Assembly (NCBI GenBank): GCA_035352895.1
Contig: DAOPYN010000002.1
Location: forward strand, 106,122 to 170,121
Reading direction: 5' to 3'
Source of the DNA: UBA5070 sp035352895
Lineage (GTDB): Bacteria; Fibrobacterota; Fibrobacteria; UBA5070
Length of the DNA stretch: 64,000 bases
The first letter of the stretch is position 1. Every line of letters starts with the position of its first letter. A program made the position numbers and the translations under genes. The notes beneath the pieces are model-generated. The model had not been told where the DNA came from and did not search any database. It saw nothing but the letters and a program-made list of their open reading frames with translations. Below, one piece after another: positions 24,847 to 34,272 of the stretch.

Positions 24847-26484
24847 ATGACCACCAACGGCGCCCAACGCATCATCGACCACATCCTGGCCCAGGGCGTG
24901 CGCACCGTCGTGGGCATCCCCGGCGGCAACATCCTGCCCCTGTACGACGCCCTCCACGGTTCGCCCCTGCGCCACATCCTGGCCCGCCACGAGCAGGGCG
25001 CGGGCTTCATCGCGCAGGGCATGGCGCGCGCCACGGGCAGACCCGCGGTGTGCCTGGCCACCTCCGGCCCCGGCGCCACCAACCTCCTGACCGCGCTGGC
25101 CGACGCCGAACACGACGCGGTGCCCCTGGTGGCGATCACCGGAGCCGTGCCGCGCGAACGCGAAGGCCTGCGCTCCTTCCAGGAAGCGGACATGGTGTCC
25201 ATCGCCCGCCCTTGCGTGAAGGCCACCTGGAAGATCCGGCAGGCCGCCGATCTGGACGCCATCCTGCCGCTGGCCTTCGCGACCGCCATCGGCGGCAGGC
25301 AGGGCCCGGTGTTGGTGGACATCCCCAAGGACGTGTTCACGGAATCCGCCACGCCCTGGATCGCGCGCGCCACCGACACCTCCCCGCCGCAGGCCATCCC
25401 GGCGGATTCCATCACGGACGCGTTGGCGCTTCTGGGGGAGGCGAAGGATCCAGTCTTGCTGGCGGGGGGAGGACTCGCCCGCAATGGCTCCGACATCGCC
25501 AGACGGTTTTCCGAGGCGACGGGCATCCCCGTGGCCTGGACGTTGCACGGGCTGGGAGCCATCCCCAGCATCCACCCGTCGGGCCTGGGCATGATCGGCA
25601 TGCACGGGGATCCGAGGGCCAACCGAGCCCTGGCCCGATGCGACCTCCTGATCGTGGCGGGCGCACGCCTGGAAGAGCGGGCCACCGGCGAAGGTCATGG
25701 TTTCGCACCTGGCGCCAAGATCGTGCGTCTGGACGCGGACCCTCGGCAGATGCGCCTGCATCGGGCCGATCTGGCCATCGCCGCCGACGCCGCCTCGGCG
25801 CTGGAAACGATCCTGGAAGCGATGCGGGAATTCGGCTACCCGCGCCGGAATCCGCTCCGGCGACGGGAAGAGGAAGCGTCCCGGTCGGGCGACGAGCCCG
25901 CCCGCCGGCTGCTGGAGGACATCGCCGAGGCCATGGGAGACGATACGACCTGGACCACCGACGTGGGGCAGCACCAGATGTGGGCCGCCCGTTTCCTGCC
26001 CATCTCGCGTTCGCGCCAGTTCCTGACTTCCGGCGGATTCGGGACCATGGGATTCGGGCTCCCCGCGGCCATCGGGGCCGGTCTGGCCACCGGAAACCGG
26101 GTCGGATGCATCGCCGGGGATGGTTCCATCCTGATGAACATCCAGGAACTGGCCACCCTGGCCGAGCTGGACCTCCCGGTGAAGATCTTCCTCTTCGAGA
26201 ACGGCGGCCTGGGGATGGTGCGCCAGCAGCAGGATCTGTTCTACGGTCGACGCCGTTCGGCATCGGACTTCGCGGGGGTGGTGGACTTCGCGCGAATCGC
26301 GGAGGGGTTCGGGATCCCCTGCGGCGAGATCTCCCCCGGAGGCGGTCCGGACGAATGGCGGGAGCTGGCCGCCGCGGATGGCCCGGCCCTGATCCGCTGC
26401 CCGATCGGGTCCGAAGAAAAGGTCTGGCCGGTGGTGCGCCCCGGGAAGGACCTGAGCTCGATGATCCTGGCCCCGGCCTGGTGA
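24847..26484 (+). CDS. ilvB: Acetolactate synthase large subunit (biosynthetic type)
   Basis: 545 aa ThDP-dependent enzyme joining pyruvate units (or pyruvate and 2-oxobutyrate) at the start of Val/Leu/Ile synthesis. Read-outs: VVGIPGGNILPLYDAL, the catalytic Glu in ARHEQGAGFIAQGMARA, TSGPGATNLLTALADA, RSFQEADMVSIARPCVK, and the ThDP/Mg motif GDGSILMNIQEL, with FENGGLGMVRQQQDLFY near the end. GAGGAA lies six bases before the ATG. The Val-rich attenuator upstream argues for a biosynthetic rather than catabolic role. No small regulatory subunit (ilvN) follows; it may be elsewhere. Confidence 0.9.
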   Translation: MTTNGAQRIIDHILAQGVRTVVGIPGGNILPLYDALHGSPLRHILARHEQGAGFIAQGMARATGRPAVCLATSGPGATNLLTALADAEHDAVPLVAITGAVPREREGLRSFQEADMVSIARPCVKATWKIRQAADLDAILPLAFATAIGGRQGPVLVDIPKDVFTESATPWIARATDTSPPQAIPADSITDALALLGEAKDPVLLAGGGLARNGSDIARRFSEATGIPVAWTLHGLGAIPSIHPSGLGMIGMHGDPRANRALARCDLLIVAGARLEERATGEGHGFAPGAKIVRLDADPRQMRLHRADLAIAADAASALETILEAMREFGYPRRNPLRRREEEASRSGDEPARRLLEDIAEAMGDDTTWTTDVGQHQMWAARFLPISRSRQFLTSGGFGTMGFGLPAAIGAGLATGNRVGCIAGDGSILMNIQELATLAELDLPVKIFLFENGGLGMVRQQQDLFYGRRRSASDFAGVVDFARIAEGFGIPCGEISPGGGPDEWRELAAADGPALIRCPIGSEEKVWPVVRPGKDLSSMILAPAW

Positions 26485-26587
26485 GCGACGGATCCGCCCC
26501 TTCCTCGACGCGACGGTGACACTTGCGCACCGACGCGGTGTCCAATGGGAGGCAAGGGGCGAGGTCCGCCCCACCAGGAGTCTTCCC

Positions 26588-27751
26588 ATGTCCAGCTCGA
26601 TCGCCCTATTGACCGCTTCCCTTCTCGCCTCGGCCTCCCCTGCGACCTCCCCCGTGGATTCCCAGGTCGGGATCGATTCCCTCCGCCGGGACTCCGCACG
26701 ATCCCTTCGGGAGGTCGCTTTCAACATGGGTCTGGCGCCCGGCTTCAACGCCAACGGCGACCACCCCGAGGAGGTCCAGAACCATTTCGCCCTGAATCTG
26801 GTCATGAACGACGCGGGTGCCGTCGACGGCTTCGACGCCGCTCTGGGCCTGACCCGCACCCGCCGGTCCATGCGCGGCTTCCAGGCCAGCGCGGGCGCCA
26901 ACCTCGCCGAAGGGGACGCGTCGGGCTTCCAGGCATCCACCGCCAACCTGGTGATGGGCCGCACCCAAGGCGTGCAGGCCGCGGCGGTGGCCAACCTCTC
27001 CCGGGGAACGGCGCAGGGCCTGCAGATGTCGGGCGTGGTCAACCTGGCCACCGACTCGATGGACGGCTTCCAGTGGTCGGCGGCGGTCAACCACGCGGGG
27101 ACCCTTTCGGGCGGCCAATGGGGCCTCGTGAACATCGCCGGAGGGGTCAAGGGCATCCAGATGGGCGGGGTCAACATCGCCGACAAGGTGCGCGGCGTCC
27201 AGATCGGATGGATCAACGTGGCCGATTCCGTGGACGGCGCGTCCATCGGACTCCTGAGCTTCGCGAAGAACATCGAGCACCAGGCCGACCTCTGGCTGAC
27301 GGAATCCGGCATCACCAACTTCGGACTGCTCACCGGAACCGAACACTTCTACACCATCCTGGCGCTGTCGGCCACGCACCCGGACGACGTGAGAGCGTTT
27401 GGATTCACCTGGGGTCTGGGCGGACGCCTCCAGTGGCGGCACAGCTGGATCGCGCTGGACGCCGTGTCCACCCACCTGTTCCACGACATCTCCGAGTCAA
27501 CCACCTCCCACCACGGGCACCACCACCACGATCACGACGTGGAAGCCAACGACTTGATGGGCCTGCGTGCCAGCGCCGGCTGGAGGATGTTCAGCCACCT
27601 GACGGTCTACGGCGGTCTGTCCGGAAACCTCCTGGTGTCCAGCCAGGCCCGCGACGACGAGAAGTACCTCTCGCGCAACGAAGGCCCCGAATGGAATCCC
27701 TCCAGGGAAACCCGTCTGTGGCCCGGCGTGTTCATGGGGATCCGCATCTGA
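26588..27751 (+). CDS. LA_2272-like surface repeat protein
   Basis: 387 aa with a hydrophobic N-terminus (MSSSIALLTASLLASASP) that may be a signal peptide. Central residues about 90-220 consist of ~20-residue repeats of the form GFQ-x-S-x-x-x-N-L-A-x-G and G-x-Q-x-G-x-x-N-x-A (GVQAAAVANLSRGTAQGLQMSGVVN), as in LA_2272-type surface repeat proteins. The C-terminal part (YTILALSATHPDDVRAFGFTWGLGG, HHGHHHHDHDVEAND) is beta-rich and ends FMGIRI, suggesting an outer-membrane barrel. The His-rich loop could bind metal. Role unknown. Confidence 0.72.
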   Translation: MSSSIALLTASLLASASPATSPVDSQVGIDSLRRDSARSLREVAFNMGLAPGFNANGDHPEEVQNHFALNLVMNDAGAVDGFDAALGLTRTRRSMRGFQASAGANLAEGDASGFQASTANLVMGRTQGVQAAAVANLSRGTAQGLQMSGVVNLATDSMDGFQWSAAVNHAGTLSGGQWGLVNIAGGVKGIQMGGVNIADKVRGVQIGWINVADSVDGASIGLLSFAKNIEHQADLWLTESGITNFGLLTGTEHFYTILALSATHPDDVRAFGFTWGLGGRLQWRHSWIALDAVSTHLFHDISESTTSHHGHHHHDHDVEANDLMGLRASAGWRMFSHLTVYGGLSGNLLVSSQARDDEKYLSRNEGPEWNPSRETRLWPGVFMGIRI

Positions 27752-27824
27752 TCCGCTCGCGTCCATCCCCTTCTCCCCGACGCGCCCGGAGTGCGTTCGG
27801 GGAACTAGCTTGACCCCCGCCAGC

Positions 27825-28811
27825 ATGAACAAGGACCTTCGAAACATTCCGACCCGGGCCGTCCTGCCGTCTCCCGGGGCCGGATCCAACGCCGACGACC
27901 TCCCGACACGCCTGGCCCGCACGATGGATCGCCTGGCCGAGCTCGAAGCGGAAGCGCAGTTGCTGGAACGCGAACTCCCTCCGTTGCAGGCGAAGCTCTT
28001 CGCGGCGCAGGAAGCGATCGTCAAGGAAGTCGTGGAAACCCGCAAGAGCCTGGTCCTGCTGGTGCGCCGCCTGGTGGAATCCTCTCCTCGACGCGGCGTG
28101 CTGCGCCGCGAGGGACCCGATCTGATCTGGCACATCGCCCGCGATCTGGACGAGCGGTTCGGGGTGGACGTTCGTGGTCTGCTCCCCGATCTGCCCTCCC
28201 CCGACGAGGACGAGGACGACGGCGACGACTGCTCCTGGGCATCCGGCGGATCGCATCGCGACTCCGGGCAACCACCCCATGGCGCACCCGGGAATCCTCC
28301 CAAGCCGCGTCGGACCACGCTCGATCCGCAGGATGCCGCGAAGGGGATCTACCGGAGCCTGGCCCGCGAGCTCCATCCGGACAAGACCCGCGACGAAGAG
28401 GAGCGCCAACGGCGCACGGAACTGATGCAGCGCATCACCCGCGCCTGGCAGGACCGCGACCTGGGAGCTCTCCTGAAACTCCTCGCCGCGCACGGCAGCG
28501 AGGACGCGCGCGCCCAGGCCATGGACGAGGCCACCCTGCAAGCCTGTCTCCAGGGGGTGGAACAGACCCTCGCCGAACTCCAGAGACGGGTGAAGAACCT
28601 CCGCCACGGCAACACCTTCGCCGGCGTCAAGGACTGGCTGGTGGTCCTGTGCGACCGGAAGCTGCAAGAGAAGCTCCTTAGACGGGTCAAGGCCGGACCG
28701 CGCGAGGAGCTGGAAGCGGTCCGCGAGCTCCTGTCCCTGTGGAGCTATCCGGGCGCCTTGGAACAATTCCTGCGCGAAGTGGATCCGGACGACTGGGACG
28801 GGATCCTCTAG
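27825..28811 (+). CDS. J-domain-like protein with coiled-coil regions
   Basis: 328 aa. Residues about 30-90 are a long helical coiled coil (MDRLAELEAEAQLLERELPPLQAKL). An acidic linker (DEDEDDGDDC) precedes a partial J-domain: GIYRSLARELHPDKTRDEEER with the HPD motif, then LMQRITRAWQDRD. A C-terminal helical region ends in VDPDDWDGIL. This suggests a DnaK co-chaperone-like partner, but the J-domain is short and the target unknown. A TTG 15 bases upstream could also start it. Confidence 0.65.
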   Translation: MNKDLRNIPTRAVLPSPGAGSNADDLPTRLARTMDRLAELEAEAQLLERELPPLQAKLFAAQEAIVKEVVETRKSLVLLVRRLVESSPRRGVLRREGPDLIWHIARDLDERFGVDVRGLLPDLPSPDEDEDDGDDCSWASGGSHRDSGQPPHGAPGNPPKPRRTTLDPQDAAKGIYRSLARELHPDKTRDEEERQRRTELMQRITRAWQDRDLGALLKLLAAHGSEDARAQAMDEATLQACLQGVEQTLAELQRRVKNLRHGNTFAGVKDWLVVLCDRKLQEKLLRRVKAGPREELEAVRELLSLWSYPGALEQFLREVDPDDWDGIL

Positions 28812-28905
28812 CGGCCGGAAGACCGGCATTGGGGTCGCCAACGCTCCGGCCGTTCCGATGTATTCTATTGGGAGTTCCCACTCGCCTCCCTCCCTGGAGC
28901 CTCCT

Positions 28906-29400
28906 TTGAAACGCAGCATTCTCTTCGCCCTCTCGATCGCCACCTTCGCCAACGCCGGAATGTCCAGGCCCAAGGAGTTGAGCCTGGAACAGGTGGTCGA
29001 GCAAGCCTCGCTGGTCGTGGTGGCCGTGCGCGACACCCCTTCGGTCGCGCCGAAGTTGGCGGACCTCGGTGCCGGCCGCCAGAAGTACCCCTACAACGCG
29101 ATCAGATTCCGCATCCTGGAGACGCTCCGCGGGAGCGCGACGCCAACCGCACCCGACAAGATCGACGTGGTCGCTTCCGATCTGGGAACGCTTCTGTTCC
29201 TGGAAAGGAACTCGCTGTCCAAGTCCTTCTTTTCGGAGTACTTCAGCGCTGGGAAGAACCTTCTGGAATCCCGCGACACCTTGATCCTGTTCCTGGAAGG
29301 CGCGAACGATCGCGGAGAGCATCCCCTGGTCGCCAACGACGCGTGCCTGCCCCACTCGCGCAAGAAGACGATCCAAGGCATGCTTTCCGGCAAGCCCTGA
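28906..29400 (+). CDS. Secreted hypothetical protein
   Basis: 164 aa if started at TTG 28906, which has GGAG seven bases upstream and begins a clean signal peptide (KRSILFALSIATFANA). An ATG 48 bases upstream is in frame but would put 16 residues ahead of the signal. The mature part has ELSLEQVVEQASLVVVAV and YNAIRFRILETLRGSATP, a pattern common in secreted proteins that describe cost/rate of a process, with no named family I can support. Envelope location inferred. Confidence 0.55.
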   Translation: MKRSILFALSIATFANAGMSRPKELSLEQVVEQASLVVVAVRDTPSVAPKLADLGAGRQKYPYNAIRFRILETLRGSATPTAPDKIDVVASDLGTLLFLERNSLSKSFFSEYFSAGKNLLESRDTLILFLEGANDRGEHPLVANDACLPHSRKKTIQGMLSGKP

Positions 29401-29403
29401 ATC

Positions 29404-30381
29404 TCAGACGCTCGGCGCGATTCCCACCGGCAACGGCTCCGGCCCTTGCCGAACCGACCCGCAGATGGCGAGCAGATGCAGGTGGTTCGGCACGATCTCC
29501 TCGCCGCCGCGGGGATCCTGGAACAGCGGGTGCACGTCCAACAGGACGCTCCCGCGGCGCAGCCCCGCCTCCACGCGCGTGCGTTCCACCGGAACCTGGA
29601 GTTCCACATGCAGGGCCTGGTCCGAGGCCAGCCAGGCGAAGACCAGATGCAAGGGGATCCGCAGGGCACCCGCCTGCACATCGGACTCCCGCACGCAGAA
29701 ACCCAGTGCCAGCGGCCAGCGGCCGTGGCGATGGTCGTGCTCGGCAAGGAGCTCCCATGCGATTCCCGCGGCTGCCGGGGCCGGGCATGCCACGTCGGGG
29801 GCGAAGCGGGGATCGACACGTTCCGCGGGGGTCAAAGGCGAACGCGCCGCGTGCCACCCGACGGTCTCCTCCCAACGCAGGCCGGGGGAACCCGTCGAGA
29901 CCATGACGGAATTCGACAGGACATCGCCGAACATCAGCGTGATCTCGAGGTCGGAGGGTGGAACCTGGGCGTGTTCCGCCCCCAGGACCACCCACTCCTG
30001 GATCACGATCGTGGATTCCATCTCCTCGACCTCGGTGGTGGAATCGTCCTGGGAAGGCGGTACGTACAAGGGCATCTTGCCCTCGTCCGACCATGCCTGG
30101 CGCACGGTCAGCGATCCGCTGGAGACGTTGCGCACCAACACGTTCCCGTAGCGTTTGAGCAGGAAGCCCGTCGGGTGGGGGCGAACCCCCTTGATGGCCG
30201 CCACCACGGGATAGGATGCTTCGAGGGATGGATCCCATCGCTTGGCGCCACCGATCACCACTCCCGTGGGGGCCGCTTCGCCCAGCACTTCCAGCGACAG
30301 ACCATCGAACGGTGCCATCCGGAAGAACGACGCATCCTGCGCATCGCGCAGCGAAGGGGGACTCATGGTCATCGGGGTCAT
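29404..30381 (-). CDS. Partner protein 3 of the metalloprotease array, unknown family
   Basis: 325 aa, no signal peptide. It shares with partner proteins 1 and 2 the pattern G-x-x-x-(F/W)DPSL...P(V/I), a G-N-V-L-V strand, and a C-terminal VELQVPVERTRVEAGLRRGSVLLDVHPLF...LHLLAICGSV resembling LEVPVNGD...LRGCVSIDLERAF...LRVFCGSW of partner 1. The ATG overlaps the stop of metalloprotease A (ATGA), which makes it translationally coupled to that gene. Possible roles are immunity, inhibitor or chaperone, inferred only from pairing. Confidence 0.6.
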   Translation of the reverse strand: MTPMTMSPPSLRDAQDASFFRMAPFDGLSLEVLGEAAPTGVVIGGAKRWDPSLEASYPVVAAIKGVRPHPTGFLLKRYGNVLVRNVSSGSLTVRQAWSDEGKMPLYVPPSQDDSTTEVEEMESTIVIQEWVVLGAEHAQVPPSDLEITLMFGDVLSNSVMVSTGSPGLRWEETVGWHAARSPLTPAERVDPRFAPDVACPAPAAAGIAWELLAEHDHRHGRWPLALGFCVRESDVQAGALRIPLHLVFAWLASDQALHVELQVPVERTRVEAGLRRGSVLLDVHPLFQDPRGGEEIVPNHLHLLAICGSVRQGPEPLPVGIAPSV

Positions 30382-33200
30382 CCTTTCAAGTCACCGAAGG
30401 TGCGGAGCGCCTGCGCCTTGACGAAGGGAGCGCACTTCGGGCAGAACACCAACTTGGTCTTGGTGGTGAGCTGGTGGAACATGATGCAGTGCCCGTCCTG
30501 GTAGATCCCGCCGAGAGCCGCGTCGGGGATGGTGCTTTCGATCTCCCACTTGCAGTGCGAGCCCGCTCCGCCGTGCGCCACGTAGGCATCGGTGTGTTCT
30601 GCGAGGGTGAGCCCGGGAGGCGCCTTGTAGGACCCCGGGTACGGGGTCATGTTCATCAGGTGGCCCAGTTCGTGGAGCACGCACATGGTGTGGATGGTGT
30701 TGTCGGCATCGATCACGATGAGGTTGTGCGGCGGTGTACCGCCGTCCCCGCCCCAAGGTCCGCTCGCCGCCGTGGCCACGACCGTCACCCGGACCTTGTG
30801 GGCATTGGAAGGGGTGGCGTTGGCGGGAAGGGTGATGGTCCAGTTGCCGTTGGCACCCGCCACGACCAAACCCACGTCGGCGGTGACCGCTGCCGGGTCC
30901 AGCGTCAGATTCCCGGCCTTTCCGGTGGCGGGATTGCTCCACGTTCCGGACACGAGCAGGTTCGCCCCGGCCTGGACCGGCGGATTGCGGACGATGATGG
31001 TGTTGGCGGGATCGTTCATGTTCACGTTCCCGGTGACCCCGGAGAAGTCCCATGCCCTGGTCAAGGTCCGGTTGACCCCGCCGGATAGCCCGTCGATCTG
31101 CTCGTCGCAAAGGATGATGTTGACGCACTGCCCGGGATGGTCGGTCTTCAGGAGCGCGTGGTATTCCGCGGCGTTGTGGTTTCCCACCACCACCTTGCCC
31201 GCGGTCTGCTTGTGGTGCTTGACCACCGGCTGCTTGCTGAACTCGATGAACACCGGCTTGGCCTTGTCCTCCGCCTTGGTCATGGACGGCGGCACGATGC
31301 CGTCGCGGTAGGTGAGCTGGTACCAGAGCTTTCGCCAGTTCACCAGCTTGATGCGCGCCGCGTCGCAGGCGTTGGTGGCCCCCACCTGGAATTCGCAGTT
31401 GTCTCCGCCCGCCAGCCCCAGCCGGAGTTCCACGAGAACCGATTTCTGTCCTTCCGGGACGTTGACGGTGGCGGAGTACACCCAGCCGTCGGCGGGTGGG
31501 GACTTCACGTTCTTGGATGCCGGTTCGACGACCGCCTCCATGCTGGAGTCCTTCACCAGAAGCCAGGCGGGATTGTTGCGCTTGGACCGCTTGGCATGGC
31601 CTCCTTCCGCGGAGAAGATGGCCTTGACGAAGATCTGCGCGGGCAGTGGCTTGGCCGTCACCGGATCCGTGCCGAATCCCTTGGAGACGATCCGCAGCTT
31701 GACCGTGTCCCCCCAGCCGTCGCGCCCCTCGAATCCAGGCCGCGAAATGCGGTTCACGTACTGCTTGACCTCCACCACCGGCCCCGAGACCTCGATGACC
31801 TTCTTGGAATCCTTCGGATCGTAGGTCTCGATGGCGATCTCGGTGTTGATCGCGGGAATCTTCGGGGCCTCCTCCAACGGGATCCGGACCTTCCGGAACT
31901 TCGCAGGATCTTCCACCGGGTTTTCCGCGTTGGTCAGAGGCGTTCCGGAGACGGGAGCCTTGATGACCAACGGATCCGACGGATGGAACAGGTTCAGCTC
32001 CATGGAACGGCCGCCGTCCGGGAAGTCCTCGCCGTTGGGATAGGTGCCGTCGGTCCATTTGGGGTGGTAGTCCGGAGTCTGCCATGCGGGCTCCTCGGTG
32101 CCGGGCTTCTTCAGCGTGAGCTGCAGAAGCCACGACAGCATCCGGAGCATGCCATTCCAGCTGTTCTTCCCGAAGTCCCCGTCCGTCGAGAGCTTCATCC
32201 TGAGTCGTGCGTTGCATTCGTTCTGGAACCCGATGACCGCCCGCTTGGTGGGATTCGAGTTCTTTCCGTCCAGCGCCCCGGGATCGCAGTTCAAGCCGAA
32301 ATTGTCCGCCAGGTCCTTCAAGACCTGCTGGATCTGTCCGATCGAAACGTTGCGACGCACGGACTCCCAGAGTCGTTCGTCGCGATCGAGCAAGGCCTTC
32401 ACGAGTTTCGCTCGCTTGTCGGAAATCTCCCGATTGGCCGCCGCACCCTTTCCGTCCTGGGAAAAGCCGAACACCACCGCCACGTCGCCGGCGCCTTTGC
32501 CCTTGGATGCCACCTGCTTGAGGAAAGCCGCCAAGGCCCTCGCGAAAGTGGCGTCCTTGTCCAGGCGCGGCAGGAGGGAATCCTTGGGAAACACGATGTC
32601 CGGAGATCCAACGAAATCCGTCGACGCCTTGTAGGCGATCTCGCGCGGGGAAGCCTCCTTGGCTTCGGCCTGGTCGTGGGACGCCTTGGCACCGTAGAAG
32701 ATCTTCTGGCCGAATTCCGGAGTCGGGTCGGGAGTGGTCAGGTCCAGCTCCACCTCGAATGTCTGTTCGCCGGTCTTGTCTTCGATGGTGACCGTCTTCG
32801 GTGCACCCAATTCCTTCCAGGGATCGGTCGCGACGGCCCTCCATTGCAGCGAAATCTTCAACCCGGGAGCCGGCGGGGATTTGGTGACCTTGGCCACGCA
32901 CCGGACCTTGATCGGATGATCGAAGGCAGCCTCCTCTTCCTTGGTGGGGAATTCGACGGAAACGATCTCCACCTTCCGATCGATCGCCTCTTCCTTGGCC
33001 TGGTCCGGCCAAGGATCCTCTTCCCTGGTCTTCTCCAGGTAGGTACTGGTGTCGTAGACCGGTTTCTTGTCTGGAGCGCTCCCGCCTTTGCGTGGAGCGA
33101 ATTTCGAATAGTCCAAGTCGCCCGAAGGCGGGCGGGCCTTGGACTTCTTCATCAATTCAGGTTCGTCGGCTCGACTGGACTCGAAGGAGGAATTAGGCAT
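30378..33200 (-). CDS. Large metalloprotease A with OmpA/peptidoglycan-binding-like region
   Basis: 940 aa, no signal peptide. A conserved leader (EPELM..SKARPPSGDLDYSKFAP, then REEDPWPD) is shared with protease B. Next come an Ig-like segment, an OmpA-like stretch (NREISDKRAKLVKALLDRD), a peptidoglycan-binding-like segment (GFQNECNARLRMKL), a shared core (CEFQVGATNACDA, VNWRKLWYQL) and a C-terminal zinc site VLHELGHLMNM, with later HTDAYV, CIMF and FCPKC. The third ligand is not the metzincin His, so the clan is unclear. It probably cleaves protein substrates outside the producing cell or acts as an effector; this is inferred. Third from last in transcription order is partner 2; its own stop couples to partner 3. 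Confidence 0.75.
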   Translation of the reverse strand: MPNSSFESSRADEPELMKKSKARPPSGDLDYSKFAPRKGGSAPDKKPVYDTSTYLEKTREEDPWPDQAKEEAIDRKVEIVSVEFPTKEEEAAFDHPIKVRCVAKVTKSPPAPGLKISLQWRAVATDPWKELGAPKTVTIEDKTGEQTFEVELDLTTPDPTPEFGQKIFYGAKASHDQAEAKEASPREIAYKASTDFVGSPDIVFPKDSLLPRLDKDATFARALAAFLKQVASKGKGAGDVAVVFGFSQDGKGAAANREISDKRAKLVKALLDRDERLWESVRRNVSIGQIQQVLKDLADNFGLNCDPGALDGKNSNPTKRAVIGFQNECNARLRMKLSTDGDFGKNSWNGMLRMLSWLLQLTLKKPGTEEPAWQTPDYHPKWTDGTYPNGEDFPDGGRSMELNLFHPSDPLVIKAPVSGTPLTNAENPVEDPAKFRKVRIPLEEAPKIPAINTEIAIETYDPKDSKKVIEVSGPVVEVKQYVNRISRPGFEGRDGWGDTVKLRIVSKGFGTDPVTAKPLPAQIFVKAIFSAEGGHAKRSKRNNPAWLLVKDSSMEAVVEPASKNVKSPPADGWVYSATVNVPEGQKSVLVELRLGLAGGDNCEFQVGATNACDAARIKLVNWRKLWYQLTYRDGIVPPSMTKAEDKAKPVFIEFSKQPVVKHHKQTAGKVVVGNHNAAEYHALLKTDHPGQCVNIILCDEQIDGLSGGVNRTLTRAWDFSGVTGNVNMNDPANTIIVRNPPVQAGANLLVSGTWSNPATGKAGNLTLDPAAVTADVGLVVAGANGNWTITLPANATPSNAHKVRVTVVATAASGPWGGDGGTPPHNLIVIDADNTIHTMCVLHELGHLMNMTPYPGSYKAPPGLTLAEHTDAYVAHGGAGSHCKWEIESTIPDAALGGIYQDGHCIMFHQLTTKTKLVFCPKCAPFVKAQALRTFGDLKG

Positions 33201-33285
33201 GCGAGTTCGGTCCTCGGAAGGGGAGCTGCGGATCGGTACCCCCCAAGATACTCATATTCATCCGCAAGCGAGGGCCGACAAGGTT

Positions 33286-34272
33286 TCAGCGAGCCTTCGG
33301 GGCGCCTCCTTCACGACCGACCGCCACCACCGCCACGCCGCCATTTCCGTCGATCCCCACCAGCAGGCCTCCCGAGGAATCGAGAGCCGGGAAGAGGCGT
33401 CCCAGATCCAATCGGAATCGGGTGGCACCGTGGTCGATCGGCAGGACCAAGGACCAGGCCACAAGGCTCCACTTGGGGCTGATGCCGAGGAGATGGAGGG
33501 TTCGCACGGCCCGAGGGGAGGCGACCGGCATGGAGGCGAGCAATGTCCTGCGGTCGGAGGCGGGATCCAAGGTCAAGTCGAAAGCGGTCGCTCCCGATTC
33601 GTTCCGGGTTTCCGCGGTCCAGGCCTCCGCGGGCATCGGGTTGCCCTGTCCGACGAGCGGAGGCGCGTTTCCGGGAGCCTTCTCGTACTCCCCGCGGGAC
33701 TTGCCCACCTCGAGTTCGAAGCCTTCCGCCAATCCGCCCGGATGCAGCGCAAGTACACGGTACAGGCCTCCGCCCTGCAGAAGATGCGGGAACAACTTGG
33801 CCAGATCCAAAGGCGTGCAGGAAGACCCGAACCTTTGATCGTCAGAATCCGAAACCACCTTCGCAGGCTCGAGGGCAGGCTCGGGGGCGGGCTCGTAGGA
33901 GTATTCCTTGTGGTCGACCGACGCGATGAGCAATCGCTGGCGATCCAGGTCCACCAACACGATCATGCCGTCGCGCCCCAGGCTTCCCCGACGGTAGTCC
34001 GCCGAGGTGCCGCCTTGGCAAGCGAAGACGGGAATCGACTTGCGCCGCCTCCGATCCACCCAGGATGGCCCTGCGACAAACGCGTACGGAGTCCCATCGC
34101 GACGCCGCTGGGCCGCGTCGATGGCCTCCTCGGCATTGTCGGACCAGAAATTGACTGAGGAGAATTCTCCGGACGGACCAGGAGATCTTCGGCTCTTCCC
34201 CGCCGCTAAGGCCAAGGAAACGCCTGCCGCGAGAGTCAAGGCCAGGAAGCCGTGGAGAGGTCCGAGATTCAC
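33286..34272 (-). CDS. Partner protein 2 of the metalloprotease array, membrane-anchored
   Basis: 328 aa started at GTG 34272, which overlaps the stop of partner 1 (GTGA). The N-terminus NLGPLHGFLALTLAAGVSLALAAG is a signal anchor or signal peptide. GPSWVDRRRRKSIPV, GMIVLVDLDRQRLLIASVD and the end SLVLPID...LDLGRLFPALDSSGGLLVGI line up with partners 1 and 3. An earlier ATG (34389) would overlap partner 1 by 120 bases and is less likely. Unknown family; an envelope location sets it apart from the other two partners. Confidence 0.6.
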   Translation of the reverse strand: MNLGPLHGFLALTLAAGVSLALAAGKSRRSPGPSGEFSSVNFWSDNAEEAIDAAQRRRDGTPYAFVAGPSWVDRRRRKSIPVFACQGGTSADYRRGSLGRDGMIVLVDLDRQRLLIASVDHKEYSYEPAPEPALEPAKVVSDSDDQRFGSSCTPLDLAKLFPHLLQGGGLYRVLALHPGGLAEGFELEVGKSRGEYEKAPGNAPPLVGQGNPMPAEAWTAETRNESGATAFDLTLDPASDRRTLLASMPVASPRAVRTLHLLGISPKWSLVAWSLVLPIDHGATRFRLDLGRLFPALDSSGGLLVGIDGNGGVAVVAVGREGGAPKAR

